64,000 bases of DNA, taken from Nepenthes gracilis. Taxonomy: Eukaryota; Streptophyta; Magnoliopsida; Caryophyllales; Nepenthaceae. The stretch's first letter is position 1; each line of letters begins with the position of its first letter. The position numbers and the translations under genes are program-made. This document shows positions 52,906 to 64,000 of the stretch, one piece after another. The notes beneath the pieces were generated by a model. That model was not told the DNA's origin. It ran no database searches and saw only the letters and a list, made by a program, of their open reading frames with translations. The stretch is taken from contig BSYO01000004.1 of the NCBI GenBank assembly GCA_033239525.1, positions 16,034,037-16,098,036 on the forward strand, given 5' to 3'.

Positions 52906-54025
52906 TTTTTTTTTTTGGTAAGTAAGTATTTTGGATTAATTGGAGAAAAATAGTACAAAAAATATGTTTTATCTCCAAGTATTTTGACTTGAAGATAAAA
53001 CAGAAGACGCTAGGGCATACCCCGAGCGGACAGTACATCTAAATATAAAAAATTGCCTCTAGGAGGACAACGTTTACTGAAAATGACAAAATATGACATG
53101 TCCATCGTAAACAAGACTGAATACATCATGCATAAGTTGACACACAATAACGCCATCTCACGGTGGCATGGCAAGGCATTTTGCACAATGCACCAGCTCC
53201 GAGACCATCAACACCATCTTCGGCAGTTGAAAACATTGCAGCAACAACACAAAAGAAACCTTGACTCCAAGACTCCAAAAACCAATGCAAATTGCATCAT
53301 AGTCACGATGGACTTCCCAGATGGTAGCAGTTCAGCAGCACTGTTAAACTTGGGAGAAATCCATGGACAAGGAAGGCAATTCCCAGTCCAGAATTGCAGC
53401 CAAATCCATACAACAAAGGCTGTACCACACAGCAGAAATCCGATTCAGAATCTCACAGCAAACCCCCAAAACAGGCTTCACAGATCCTCCAATTCAGAGG
53501 CAACAAAGAATCTGCACACTGAACTTGCCACCTGGGGCAACAAGCAGCCGAAACACAGAATCCATTGCAGTAAGCAGGAGAGAGGAAATCAGGAGCATTC
53601 CACCTCCACGCAGGCAGAACAGCAGCAGGCCCAACGCTCACCTGCAAATGGATCCCACATCAAAAGTGGCATTAACCACATCTTACAGTAACAGCACTCC
53701 AAGCCAGCGGCCTTCTGTAGCTGGATCATCCCAAGCCATGCATCCGCAGAACAAAAGAAATCCACCCAACCACCCCGTAGTTGCAGAACTGCCAACATGG
53801 ATTGAGCAGCTAAACCATTCAGGCTCACAGTGCCAGGGATTTCCTCTCTTCAGGCATCAGCAAGCAGGAGGACCCCCCACCGCAGCAGGATCAGTTGCAC
53901 CCAATAACAGCAACAAACTGGCATTAATAGCCAGACAACAGCAACACAATCTCACCACAATTAAGCAGCGAACATACAGGGCACCATCTCAACAAAAAGG
54001 AAAATTAGTCACCAAAAGGTACCTC
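52906..54025 (-). mobile_element. LINE-derived element N14, 3' part
   Basis: The tail is at 52906-53100 (ATCTCCAAGT/ACTTGAAGAT, CTAGGGCATACCCCGAGC, CCTCTAGGAGG). The body is CAG-rich and non-coding; 53165-53300 matches N16 at 54845-54990 and 53960-54025 matches 55530-55595. N15 interrupts at 54026, so the rest lies to the right of the nest. Confidence 0.65.
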
Positions 54026-54589
54026 TTTTTTTTTTTTTGGTAAGTAAGTACTTTGGATTTATGGGAGAAAAATTTACAAATTCGATGTTTTAACTCCTAG
54101 TATTTTAACTTGGGAGTAAAACATAACCCGCTGGGGCATACCCCGAGCGACAAGTACATCTGGAAGTACAGAACAAACCTCTAGGAGACCAACGTTCTAC
54201 AGGACCTATAGGAAATGAAAAATATTACATCACAAAACAGCCTGGCGCTAAAAATCCCGCAGCAACATAGAAAATCCCCCTTACTTACCAAAAAAAAACA
54301 TAGAAAATCCCCAATCCAGGTAATCTACATAGGTATGGAAGCTACAGCCACTTTGTCTTCACCATCAGCCATCGAACAACCCAGTCACCAAAATGATCCA
54401 GGGTAGCACATCCAGGTCATCCAAATCAGCACCGATAGCCAAGAATATCATCAGCAGTCACTGCACCATTCCAGCATTTGTTGCTGAAGCAGGCGTCAAA
54501 AGAAATCAAGTCACCACCTCAACAAGCTGCAACTCAATGCTAAGAAGCAGTCATAGCAGTTTGTTAGAGCAGTTCAACCACCTAGAGCC
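54026..54589 (-). mobile_element. LINE-derived element N15, 3' part
   Basis: The tail at 54026-54200 has the TTTTAACTCCTAGT / ACTTGGGAGTAAAA arms, a GGGGCATACCCC hairpin and CCTCTAGGAG. It closely resembles N5. A body of about 350 bp contains an 18-bp insertion and is cut by N16 at 54590. Confidence 0.65.
54280..54297 (+). mobile_element. 18-bp LINE tail insertion
   Basis: CTTACTTACC plus eight A lies between ACATAGAAAATCCCC at 54265-54279 and 54298-54312. Ten templated bases at most. Confidence 0.8.
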
Positions 54590-55993
54590 TTTTTTTTTTT
54601 GGTAAGTATTTTGGATTAATGGGAGAAAAAAGTACAAAAAATATGTTTATCTTCAAGTATTTTGACTTGAAGATAAAACATAAAACGCTAGGGCAAACCC
54701 CTGAGCGGACAGTACATCTGAATATACAAAAATGCCTCTAGGCGGACAACGTTTACCGAAAACGACAAAATATGACATTTCCATCGTAAACAAGATTGAA
54801 TACAGCATGCATAATCTGACACACATAAACGGCTCCTCACATTGGCACGGCAATGCACATTGCGTAGTGCACCAGCTCCGAGACCATCGGCACCATCTTC
54901 GGCTGTTGAATAGCAGCAACAGCACAGAAGAAAATTTGGCTCCAAGGCTTCAACAGACCAACGCCATTTGCAGCATTCACGAAGGATTTCCTAGAGGGCA
55001 GTAAATCAGCAGCCAATCACACAGGGAGAATTCCATGAACAAGGAGGCAGCTCCCAGTCCATAATTGCACCCAATTCCAAATAGCCAACTCTAAGCAGCC
55101 GAATACAGTAACCACTGCATCATTTAGCAGGAGAGATGAACTCAAGAGGGCCCATCAGACATGGACAGAACTTCCATTCCACCTCCACTCAACCGAACAG
55201 CAGCAGCCCAACTCTCACCACCATATGGTTCCAACAGCAAAGGTGACCTTAGCCACTACATACAGAAACAGCACTCCAAACCAGCACCCTTCTGCATCAG
55301 GAACAGAGTAAATCCACCCACCCACAAGGCAATTGCAGAACTACCTACATGGACTGAACCCCTGAACCAATCAGGCTCACAGCAGACCCACCGCATCTGG
55401 CTCAATTGCACCCAGCGAAGGATCATCAACCATTGCATCCAAGAAGAATTTTTGCAAAGCATCAGCAACACCACCCTGGCAGTATTAGTCAGGCAACTGC
55501 AGTCCAATGGACTGCAACACAATCCCACCACACTAGAGCAGCGGACAAACAGGGCACCCCTCAATAAGAAGGAAATATAGTAACCAAACGGTACCTCAGC
55601 CAGCTACACATCCCTCAGCCAAATCGTCCCAATCCAGACACACATGGGCTCCCCCAACCCCATCAACAAATGGGACACACAGCCAGAGACAGAGCCAAAA
55701 TACATCCCAGCAGGATCAGCAATGATCAATAGCAAAGATCACATCCGAAAGTGCAACAACCAGCATCAGCAACTTTCAGCCATCCAAAATTCAAGGACCT
55801 GCCCCAACAGCAATCTTCAGCATCGGCACTCACCATACTAAAGCTGAACCCACATAAACAAACCAGCAGGATAGGGCCATCCACATCCTGAGACCCAAGA
55901 CCAAGGGCCATTCAGCTAGATCAGCAATTCAAGGTACAGAACATCAACGTTGCTGCTGCAACACTGATTGCTGTAGCCGACTGCAACATCAGC

Positions 55994-58900
55994 TTTTTTT
56001 TTTTTTTGATAAGCAAGTGTGTATTTTGGATTAACGGGAGAAAAATTTACAAGAAAATTATGTTATAACTCTAAGTTTTTAGACTTGGAGTTAAAACATA
56101 AAACGCTAGGGCATACCCCGAGCGACTAGTACATCAGAGAATACATCAGAAAACCTCTAAGAGGATGGCACTAACAGAAATTAGAAAAAGAACAACGTCA
56201 TTTTACAAAAGTAGGAACAACAACAGTGCTGCCCCAAACCAAAATGCATCCCAAGAACAGGAACAGCAGATCATCCACTACGGCCTCGGGTCCAAACCAG
56301 CTCCCATGAGACGTCAAACCGGCTTGAAAGGCGCCAAACGAAACCGGCCACAAGTTGGCATCAGAGGACCGTAATGGAAAACGGCAGTTGAAAACGTCAC
56401 AGAAAAGTCAACCAACCAAGAGTCAACACTGGCAATTGAAAGTGGCCACAAACCGGCTCCCATGCGCAAACGAAACCGGCTAGCACCATGCCAATTCAGC
56501 AGTTCAGAATTCAATCCGGCAAAAAAGCCATTTCAAACCGGAATTGTCTTTACCAACATCCTGCACTCAGCTTTCTGCACGAAAGACACCAGAGCCAAAG
56601 GTACCATTCAGGCCAAGGTCGAAGCCACGTTAGCAGATGCCTCAAAAAAAACAAAATCAAACCCGGACCAAATGGAGCAGAAACTGGATTACGTCATAAA
56701 CACAATCCATTCCGGCATTTGACCCTGTGCAAACCGGTTTGCAGTCGAGATGAAATCGGCATTGATTCCATTCCGGCAAAACCGCGAAAATAGAGTGCAT
56801 AACCTGGGAAGCTCAATCCACATCAGCAAAGAATCCATTCCGGCAAAACCATGTGCAAAACGCCATTGCACAACTGAAAACTACAACTGTGGTCTCCAGA
56901 TTATCAGAGCTGTAGCCAAACAGCTTCAGCAGCTTTCAGCCATCAGAATTCAATGACCACATCCTGACACCCATGACCAAAAGCCATACGGCACTATCAG
57001 CAGTTCAAGGTACAGAATATCAACGATGCTGCAATAACACTGGGTGCTGTAGCCGACTACAGCAACAGCATGAACCTTTAGAGCAGCAGAACATCTTTGA
57101 ACACCAAGGCCAGCATATAGCCCAATCCGAATCCAGCAATAGACACTAGGACAGGGCCAAGAAGGAATTGCCAAATTTACAGATCAGAGCCAGGAGCTCT
57201 AAACAAGGGGCATTAGCCTCAGAAACGGCATCAAATCCAACCAGCCATGCCAGCTCCTATAAGAACTCCACATTTGCAGAAGGTTCCAGACCAATCAACC
57301 CGCAGAACTAGCATCAAAGAGACAGCCAACTTCCGGCCAAGCCACCGATATGTAACATATACATATGATCTACATACCTTCGAAATGCTGCAAAGCAGAA
57401 TACAGTCAGACAACAGCAAGCCACCAGCTCCAAGAGCAAGATCATCAACGACAGCATGGAGCCTTAGAAGCAATTCTAGAAATCACAGGCCTCCGAGCCA
57501 AAAAATAGCCCAAGCAGGAGCTCCAGCCGCCAGGCAACCCAGTGAATGACCATTGGGACACCATTAGACTCCAGTAAAAATAGAGGCCCACTCAGCAGGC
57601 AACTGGAGAGCAATGCAAAGGCAGCATTGCATAACACCAGGAGATCAACCTGGACAGGTGCTGAAGCAAAACCAGCAGCAGAAGCAAAGTCTAGTAGCAT
57701 CCCTGACCATCAGCAGAGGGCGCCCAGATGTCAACAGCAAAAATACTACAGTAAAAATCCTTACCACAGCAGAACCACAGGGTCCCATGAGCAGGACCCA
57801 GCCAAAAATTGCTCCATCAACATGCTCCTAAGAGCCAGAGGCACCCCTGGATTTCCGAGAGGCTGATTTTTTCTTTTTTCTTGACTTAGAAATCTTCCAT
57901 TCAGATTGAGTGCCCGGCAATTCATCAATCAACGGGGAGTTTGAGGAGTATTTCAAGGTAATCCTCTTAATAGAGGTGGGAGTAAGTAAAAACTCATCCA
58001 AGTCCAGGTGATCATGACCGATCCCGGAGTCAGGTGAGTTAGGAGCCGAGCCCTTCATTAGAGGATGGAGGGAATTATCCACCCATCCGGAGGACTCCGT
58101 AGGGCACTCCTGGTTGTCAGCTGGTGAGGGTGCAGGAGTGACCAAGTCCAAATGGCAGGGGAAAGGCCCAGATACCACCATATCAGCAGGACTTGAATCA
58201 ACTGAAATTCCACCGGACCTCATAAAGGTCAGGGCATCGTCCGAGGTCAGGAAAGGTTCAATTGAGCAAGCTGGTTCATCGATTGACTCTAAAGTAGAAG
58301 AGTCACAGTGAGGGGGGCCATGAACAGGGGAGCAGGTAAAAATTTTGAGGGAGTTCTGGGAAACCAGACCATTGTTTGAGGGGCCAGGTTTTGTGGAAAC
58401 CTGCAAACCAGGGTATTGAGGGTCTGGCATCACCATGCTATTGGGGCTTCTTTCACCACCACCCGCATGGCCCACACCAGTGTTCTAGTCATCAATTGGG
58501 GGAGGAGACACAGAAGGGGGACTACCAGAATCCACGGTCCCATGCCTAGAGGTAGATGCCGATGGGACACTAACTGTTAGAGCAGACATAGATTTGGAAC
58601 GGGAGTTACCAGAAGGAGGCTTAGCAACCTTGGGACGACATTGATCTTCTTCATGCCCCAATAGATGGCAACGGCAACATCTGATGGGCTGCCAACTATA
58701 TTCTACCTTTAGCTCAATGGGATTCGAGTCATGACTTGCTTTAATGGAAAACCGATTGGGAAATGGCCCATCAACACCTACTTCCACACAGACTCTGGCG
58801 AAGGATAAATTCTCCATATGAGCAGTTCGGGGATCAAGTTGGAGGGGAATGCCTATAGCGCTCGCCGCCCAGCTGAGACCGGTCGGAGTCCAATATTCAA

Positions 58901-59674
58901 TCGGCAGATTGAGGAGCTTTACCCAGATGGGAAATCGCTTAAATTCATCCTTATTAAGATGCATTCCCGGCTTCCAGCATTTGAGGAAAATAGCCTTACC
59001 TGCCATGGTCCAAGGGCCAGCATGAAGACAATTTTCCAACATCTTCTGCGATGAGAATCGGAAGAAGAAGTAACCATCATCGTTGCCAGCAAAGTGAGTG
59101 AGTCCGAATCTGCCCCAGATTTTGTTTGCAATAGCTTTGACCACCAAGAAATGGGGGGGTGTCGTAGAAAAAACCAACCAGAGAGAAATGCCAGAATGCC
59201 TGACCTTGGTCAACAACTTCTGGTGGAGGGGAGATAACGGACGAAGCATTCTCACCAGCCACCGAAGGGAAGTATTTCAGCTCCAATCGCTCCTCGCGAC
59301 TGTCTTTGCGGACAATATCAGCCCAACTAGAGGGGCAATTGACAGTGGCTTTGGAGACGAAACCGGAATCCTTAGAAAACGGGTCGCCCGAGAGAAAACC
59401 TTCTCGAGAGGGAAGGAGGAGGGGCCGAAGATAACGGAGCCTGAGGAGATGATGAGGGAACAGGGGAAGAGACGACCGGAAGAGGGCCGGTAAAAGGCAC
59501 GAGATGATCAACCATGGAAGACGGGGATGCCTGGGACCACGCCAAAGGAAGAATCGGGGGTTGGTTTTTTGAGTGCGAGACGAATTTATGTGGAGATGTG
59601 ATGAGGGGACAGACGGGGAGGACGGACGCCGAAGGAGGAGGATGGGAGACGGCCATGGACACCGACGACCTTCC
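55994..59674 (-). mobile_element. Half-LINE N17
   Basis: The 18-bp repeat GCCGACTGCAACATCAGC at 55976-55993 and 59675-59692 flanks 3.68 kb. The tail at 55994-56165 has arms TAACTCTAAGT/ACTTGGAGTTA and CTAGGGCATACCCCGAGCG. A 3' body with ATTCCGGCA-type units (56480-56850) and CAG-rich sequence runs to 57827, and ORF1 from 57828 to 59656. It starts only about 18 bp upstream of the ORF1 ATG, so the 5'UTR is truncated. No ORF2. Confidence 0.88.
57828..59656 (-). pseudogene. ORF1 of N17 (DUF4283 + CCHC + C-terminal module), nearly intact
   Basis: The ATG is at 59656 (M-A-V-S-H). A Ser/Pro-rich N-terminus is followed by two frameshifts (near 59400 and 59150). From 59255 to 57828 the frame is continuous apart from one TAG at 58485-58487. 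DUF4283 reads FGLTHFAGNDDGYFFFRF, HAGPWTMAGK, FPIWVKLLNLP and SWAASAIGIP. The knuckle is CCRCHLLGHEEDQC. The C-terminal module reads DLDEFLLTPTSIKRITLKYS, then SEWKISKSRKKKKSASRKS and GASGS. It is the best-preserved knuckle-type ORF1 here. Confidence 0.87.
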
Positions 59675-59692
59675 GCCGACTGCAACATCAGC

Positions 59693-60620
59693 ATGAGCCC
59701 ATAGAGAAGCAGAGCTTCTTTCAACACCAAGGCCAGCATATAGCCCAATCCGAATCCAGCTAAAAGTCACTAAGACAGAGCAAAGAAGGATTTCAGAGCT
59801 CCACAGAGTTCAATCCATGCTCTCAAAGTACACCCGAGTCCAAATTTACAGATCAATGCCAGGAGCATTAAACAAGGGGCATCAGCCTCAGACTACACAA
59901 GGTGCTCTACCCGCATCAAGCCAGGAAGGATATAGTGCCCTTCAAGGATGGCAGTCAGCCAAACAGAATCAGCAAAGAGATCCGACCAACCCTGCCAGCT
60001 CCAATAAGAACTCAACATTTACAGGAGGATCCAAATCAATCAACCCGCAAAACAGCAACTAGCTGTCAAAACCAGCAACAGAGAGCCAGCCAAAGGCCGT
60101 CCAATCCTCTGATCTGCAACATATACATCTGATCTGCATTCCTTCGATAATTGCTGCAAAGCATAACAAAACCAGAAGACAGCGATCCACCAGCTCCAAG
60201 AGCAAGTCCACCAACATCAGCATGGAGCATCAGTAGCAATCCTAGCAATCACTGGCCGCAGCACCAAAAGCTAGCCTAAGCTTGGAGCCCCAGCCGCCAA
60301 ACAAACCAGTATATGACCAATAGGACACCATCATATTTTAGTAGAAATAGAGGCCCACTCAGCAGACAACTAGAGAGCAATGCGTTGGCAGCATTGCTCA
60401 ACAACAGGAGATCAACCAGGAAAGGTGCTGAAGCAAAAACCAGCAGTAGAAGTAAAAACCAGCAGCTTCACTGACCATCAGCAGAGAGGCGGCCAAATGT
60501 CAAACAGCAATAACACAACAGCAGAACTTCTCACCACAGCAAAACCAATAAAAAAAAACAGGGTCCCATGAGCAAGACCCAGACAAAAAGTGCTCCAGCA
60601 GCATGCTCCTAAGAGCTAGA
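59693..60620 (-). other. CAG-rich 3' body of N16, second part
   Basis: It continues 55993 after N17. It closely matches N17's own 3' body at 57065-57830 (for example CAAGGCCAGCATATAGCCC). It is non-coding. Confidence 0.65.
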
Positions 60621-60711
60621 AGCACCCCTGGATTTCCGAGAGGCTGTTTTTTTCTTTTTTCTTGACTTAGAAATCTTCCATTCAGATTTAGTACCCGGCA
60701 ATTCATCAACC
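60621..60711 (-). pseudogene. ORF1 C-terminal end of N16
   Basis: On the minus strand it reads GTKSEWKISKSRKKKK, then ASRKSRGAS and the stop. It joins the segment starting at 63152 once N18 is removed. Confidence 0.75.
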
Positions 60712-62660
60712 TTTTTTTTTTTGTTTTTGGTAAGTAAGTGTGTATTTTGGATTAATGGGAGAAAATTTTACAAAAAATTTATGTTATAACTCCAAATTTT
60801 ATGACTTGGAGTTAGAATATAAAACGCTGGGGCATACCCCGAGCAGCTGGTACAACAGAGAGATCCTCAAAAAAACCTAAAAGGATCTATCTAGCAGAAG
60901 AAAGAAAAATAGCACTGTCGTTATACAAAATCAAAAGCAAAAAGTTACTCCCGAGAGGACCAGAACAGCCAACCGATCCCTCGCAGCAACAAACTACAGC
61001 AAACCGGATCTGCCGGCAACCCATAGCATCCTAGATATCCAGCAGCAAGGAGAACATTACAGCAGCAAGCAAGCAACAGCTGCACTTTATTATCAGCAGC
61101 AAACAGCAGCTTATCATCAGCATACTGCACGTGAGGCAGCAGCATGCTTCAGCAGCAACCTTCATCAGCAAAATTTCGAGGATTAAGGGCATTTAGCAAA
61201 GACATCAGCAACACAACTCCTCATCGCATCCAGCACCATGCAGGCCATCTCTACCACTACCAACAGCTCTACTATCAGCCAATACTAACAGCAGTAGGGG
61301 CACACCCATTGCAAATTGATTGTGGAGTTCAGCCCAAATCAATGCTCAATGAGGCAATGCAGCAAGGAAAGATGCAGCAAGGAGTTCAGCACAATTGCAT
61401 CAGCAAGGAAAGATGCAACAACAGCTGATTCCAGGCCAACAATTGAGCACATCAAAGACATCAACGGCCAATACTCAGCATACCAAGAAAGCATCAAGGG
61501 GATTGGGACAGTTAGGCACCAGCCAAAGCAAAACAAAGAAAATAAATCAAGCTGCTCAACTTCGCAAAGCATCACGAACGTAGGCAGCAGCAGAAGAAAC
61601 ACTGCGAGGGAACCCAGAGCGGCTGATAAAAAAAAACCAGCATCTCATCTCCACAAGCGAAAACCAAATGCCGATCAAACTAGAGCTAGTGATTATAAGA
61701 CTAGAAAGCAACACATTCCCAAAGAACCAGCCACTCGGATGAAACATCAGCACCGAGAACCCACAGAGGTCTGGCCCAAAAGCAAGTGCGGCAATATCTC
61801 AATCACAGCGAGTCAACATTTCATTACAACAAGGCCTTAAACCACAGCCAGGTCTACCAAACTTCCACCTGCTGCACCTCCGTAACCACTTCAGAGCACC
61901 CACAAGCAGCGGGCGCCCGCAAACCAGCAGAACCAGCAATACCCAATACCAACCTCTAACCAACCATGGAACCAAAGCAGCGGCAAAGGAAAGGGACCAA
62001 ACCCCTACACCATCGGTTCCAACAATACATTGGAACAGCGGGTGGCATGGTCGACACCCCCGACAGACCAAATTCAAGCGATACTTGGGAACATAGCCAG
62101 CAGGATCTTCATAAGAGTCTTCACCTGCATCCAAGCCACAAGCAGCTACATTCCAGGACATCCACACCAACCAAAGGAGACCAAAAACCAGCAACTCCCA
62201 TTGGGTTTTCCAAGCATAACACCACAAAAGTTCCAAAGAAAAACAAGCTAGGCAGAGAATAGGCAACAGAGGATATCGGATCGGCTCCAGTAGCCCACAA
62301 CACAAGCATCAACAAGTTGCAGAGCCATCTACCATCACTCGATATAGTCCAATCCAGCAATGGTAACATCCACCAACAAAGGTTACCCATCCTCAACCAA
62401 GCCACACAGAAAATATCTATACCAGCACCAGGGAATCCTTCAGTAGGGACCACCAGCAGCCAGCAAAAACCACCAGTACCCAGCCAGCAGCCCTTCAAAA
62501 AACAGCCAAGCTTGATGTAACAAACTGGAACCAAAAAAAACCACCGGAAGCCACAGCATTGCCCAAGGGAGGAGCCCCCAGTAACTTCCGAATTTTTTTT
62601 TTTTTTTTTACAAAGGAGATGACCAGGGACGAAATTCATTTTTTTTTCTCCTTTTTTTTA

Positions 62661-62700
62661 AATATATATATATATATAGATATATATAACATTTTTTTTT
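62661..62700. repeat. (AT)n microsatellite with poly(T)
   Basis: AAATATATATATATATATAG, ATATATATAAC and T runs lie just after the ORF2 stop of N18. Confidence 0.8.
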
Positions 62701-63136
62701 TATAAAATCCAACGCCTAGCTAACGAATGGTGCTGGAGACCAGCACAGGGCAAAGAGGCCTTCAGCTTATCGCGAACAGCATTTGATATCTGAGAGCATC
62801 TATGGGAAATGTCTTGAGGAAGAGATTTCTCAAAGATACGGTTGTTGCGTTCTCTCCAAATATAATAAACAGTAGCCGCCAGAGAGAGGCGTTTGGACAA
62901 AGCAGATAGATTTTTTCCTTTCCAAATGTGAGCAGCCCATATGACGTTTTGTGACAGGTTTGGGTATGGCTAATGAAACCCGGCATTACTTTGAATAGTG
63001 GTCCAAATCGAATTAGAGAACGGACAGGAGAAGAAAAGATGGTCATAATTTTCAGCATCCGAAGCACAAAGAGGGCAGGTCAGAGATAGATTCGAGATGC
63101 CGTGAACACGGTCGGAAAAGTTGAGGCAAAATTAAT
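62700..63136 (-). pseudogene. LINE ORF2 C-terminus (zf-RVT region) of N18
   Basis: The minus strand reads LTCPLCASDAENYDHLFFSC, then HIWKGKNLSALSKRLSLAA and IWRERNNRIFEKSLPQD, ending RRWIL near 62700. An in-frame TAG interrupts it near 62975. The CPLC...H...C arrangement is the zf-RVT zinc-ligand pattern. The upstream RT was lost by 5' truncation. Confidence 0.83.
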
Positions 63137-63151
63137 GGCAATTTATCAACC

Positions 63152-64000
63152 AAAGGGGAATTTGAGGAGTATTTCAAAGATATCCTCTTAATAGAGGTAG
63201 GAGTAAGCAAATACTCATCCAAGTCCAAGTGGTGATGACCAATCCCGGAATCGGGTGAGTTAGGAGCCGAGCCCTTCATCTGAGGATGAAGGGAATCATC
63301 CAAACATCCGGAGGTCTCCATAGGGCACTCTTGGTGCTCATTATCAGTAGGTGAGGATGCAGGAACAGCCAAATCCGATTGGTAGGGGGGAGAGCCCTGG
63401 TTAACAGGCCAAGATACCTCCTTAACAGAAGGGATTGGATCAACAGAATTTCCACCGGACCCCAAAGTGGTCAGGGCATCGTCCGAGGCCAGGAAAGGGC
63501 CATCCAAGCAAACTGGTTCATCCTTTGACTCCAAAGCAGAGGAATCACAGTAGGGGGGCCATGAACAGGGGAACAGGTAAAAAACTTCATGGGAGGTTGG
63601 GATACCAGACCAATGTTTAAGGGGCCAGGTTCTGTGGAAACCGGCAAACCAGGGGAAGACACAGAATATTGAGTGTCTGGCACCTCCACACTGATGGGGC
63701 CGCTTTCACCACCGCCCCTTTGGCCCACAGCAACCTTCTGGTCATCAATTGGGAGAGGGGGAGAAGACACAGAAGGGGCACAAACAGAATCCACGGTCCC
63801 ATGGCAAGAGGTTGAGGCCGTTGGGACAATAACCATAGGAGCAAACATAAGAGGTTTGGAACGGGAGTTACCAGATGGAGGCTTAGCAACCTTGGGACAG
63901 CATTGATCTTCATCATGCCCCAACAGACGGCAACGACAACATCTGATAGGCCGCCAGCTATACTGCACCATTATCTCAATGGGATCCGAATCATGACTAG
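63152..64000 (-). pseudogene. ORF1 of N16 (knuckle, linker, C-terminal block), N-terminus outside window
   Basis: From the right edge it reads YSWRPIRCCRCRLLGHDEDQ and the final Cys of a CCHC knuckle, then KVAKPPSGNSRSK. A Ser/Pro-rich linker with one frameshift near 63500 follows, then SPDSGIGHHHLDLDEYLLTP and TSIKRISLKYS at about 63240-63165. It is near-identical in layout to ORF1 of N17. N18 cut it before the basic tail, which lies at 60621-60711. Confidence 0.82.

Larger units (their letters stand above)
60712..63136 (-). mobile_element. LINE N18, 5'-truncated, with ORF2 end
   Basis: The 15-bp repeat GGCAATTYATCAACC (one mismatch) at 60697-60711 and 63137-63151 flanks it. The 3' tail at 60712-60870 has arms TAACTCCAAAT/ACTTGGAGTTA and GGGGCATACCCCGAG. 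A CAG-rich 3'UTR of about 1.8 kb follows, then an AT microsatellite and the ORF2 zf-RVT region at 62700-63136. It shows that the autonomous-type LINE carries the same long CAG-rich (sense TGCTG-rich) 3'UTR as the half-LINEs. Confidence 0.85.
54590..64000 (-). mobile_element. Half-LINE N16, 5' end outside window (contains N17, N18)
   Basis: The minus-strand tail at 54590-54800 has perfect arms ATCTTCAAGT/ACTTGAAGAT. The CAG-rich 3' body covers 54800-55993 and 59675-60620; ORF1 runs from beyond 64000 down to about 60625. N17 (TSD at 55976-55993 and 59675-59692) and N18 (TSD at 60697-60711 and 63137-63151) are nested. ORF1 is followed directly by the 3' body, so there is no ORF2. Confidence 0.7.

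Noticed and set aside
52640..53038. Minus-strand open frame resembling a LINE RNase H end
   Set aside because: It crosses the N14 tail and N13 body; no RNase H active-site pattern (D-E-D-D) can be seen.

Overview
The window looks like intergenic nuclear DNA of a flowering plant. It is built almost entirely of nested retrotransposons, and I found no convincing host gene, rRNA, tRNA gene or CRISPR. The plant assignment rests on an L1-type LINE lineage whose ORF1 carries DUF4283, sometimes followed by a CCHC knuckle, and whose ORF2 carries an AP endonuclease, a reverse transcriptase (FADD) and a zf-RVT region. It is supported by a Tekay/Del-like Ty3/gypsy element primed by initiator tRNA-Met and by a tRNA-derived SINE. 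I cannot name the species.

One LINE superfamily dominates. Its copies share a 3' end of about 200 bp with three small hairpins, finishing in ACTTACTTACC plus poly(A), and in several cases a 5' end with palindromes. I recognise (i) autonomous-type LINEs with ORF2 (copies A, B, N8, N18), (ii) ORF1-only 'half-LINEs' (N1, P1, P4, P5, P8, N16, N17), (iii) long ORF-less elements with both LINE ends (N2, N12, P7, probably N3), (iv) short 5'-truncated tails, including insertions of only 18-53 bp, and (v) one SINE with the same terminal nucleotides. About 30 insertions are visible. Seventeen LINE or SINE insertions have target-site duplications (TSDs) of 11-23 bp that can be read directly.

Layout: 1-3416, LINE A (minus) inserted in ORF-less N3. 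3440-18118, LINE B (plus), flanked by a perfect 23-bp TSD and carrying nested N1, N2, P8, a SINE and small tails. 18142-19806, N3 and N4 (minus). 19807-23628, half-LINE P1 inside a plus-strand element with a motif array. 23629-24379, AT-rich sequence with no recognised repeat. 24380-27660, N6 and N7. 27660-46620, one minus-strand LINE (N8) split by P2, the 8.7-kb gypsy element (29623-38297, TSD TAAGC), half-LINE P4 and, inside P4, half-LINE P5. 46620-52018, N10, N11, P6, P7 and N12. 52019-64000, a Russian-doll series of minus-strand insertions (N13, N14, N15, N16, then N17 and N18 inside N16) whose outer 5' ends lie beyond the right edge.

Nothing here forms a working pathway; the relation is parasitic. 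ORF2-bearing LINEs would supply reverse transcriptase. ORF1-only, ORF-less and SINE copies appear to use it through the common 3' end. Nearly all reading frames are broken. A 100-N assembly gap (27738-27837) sits inside a tail hairpin.
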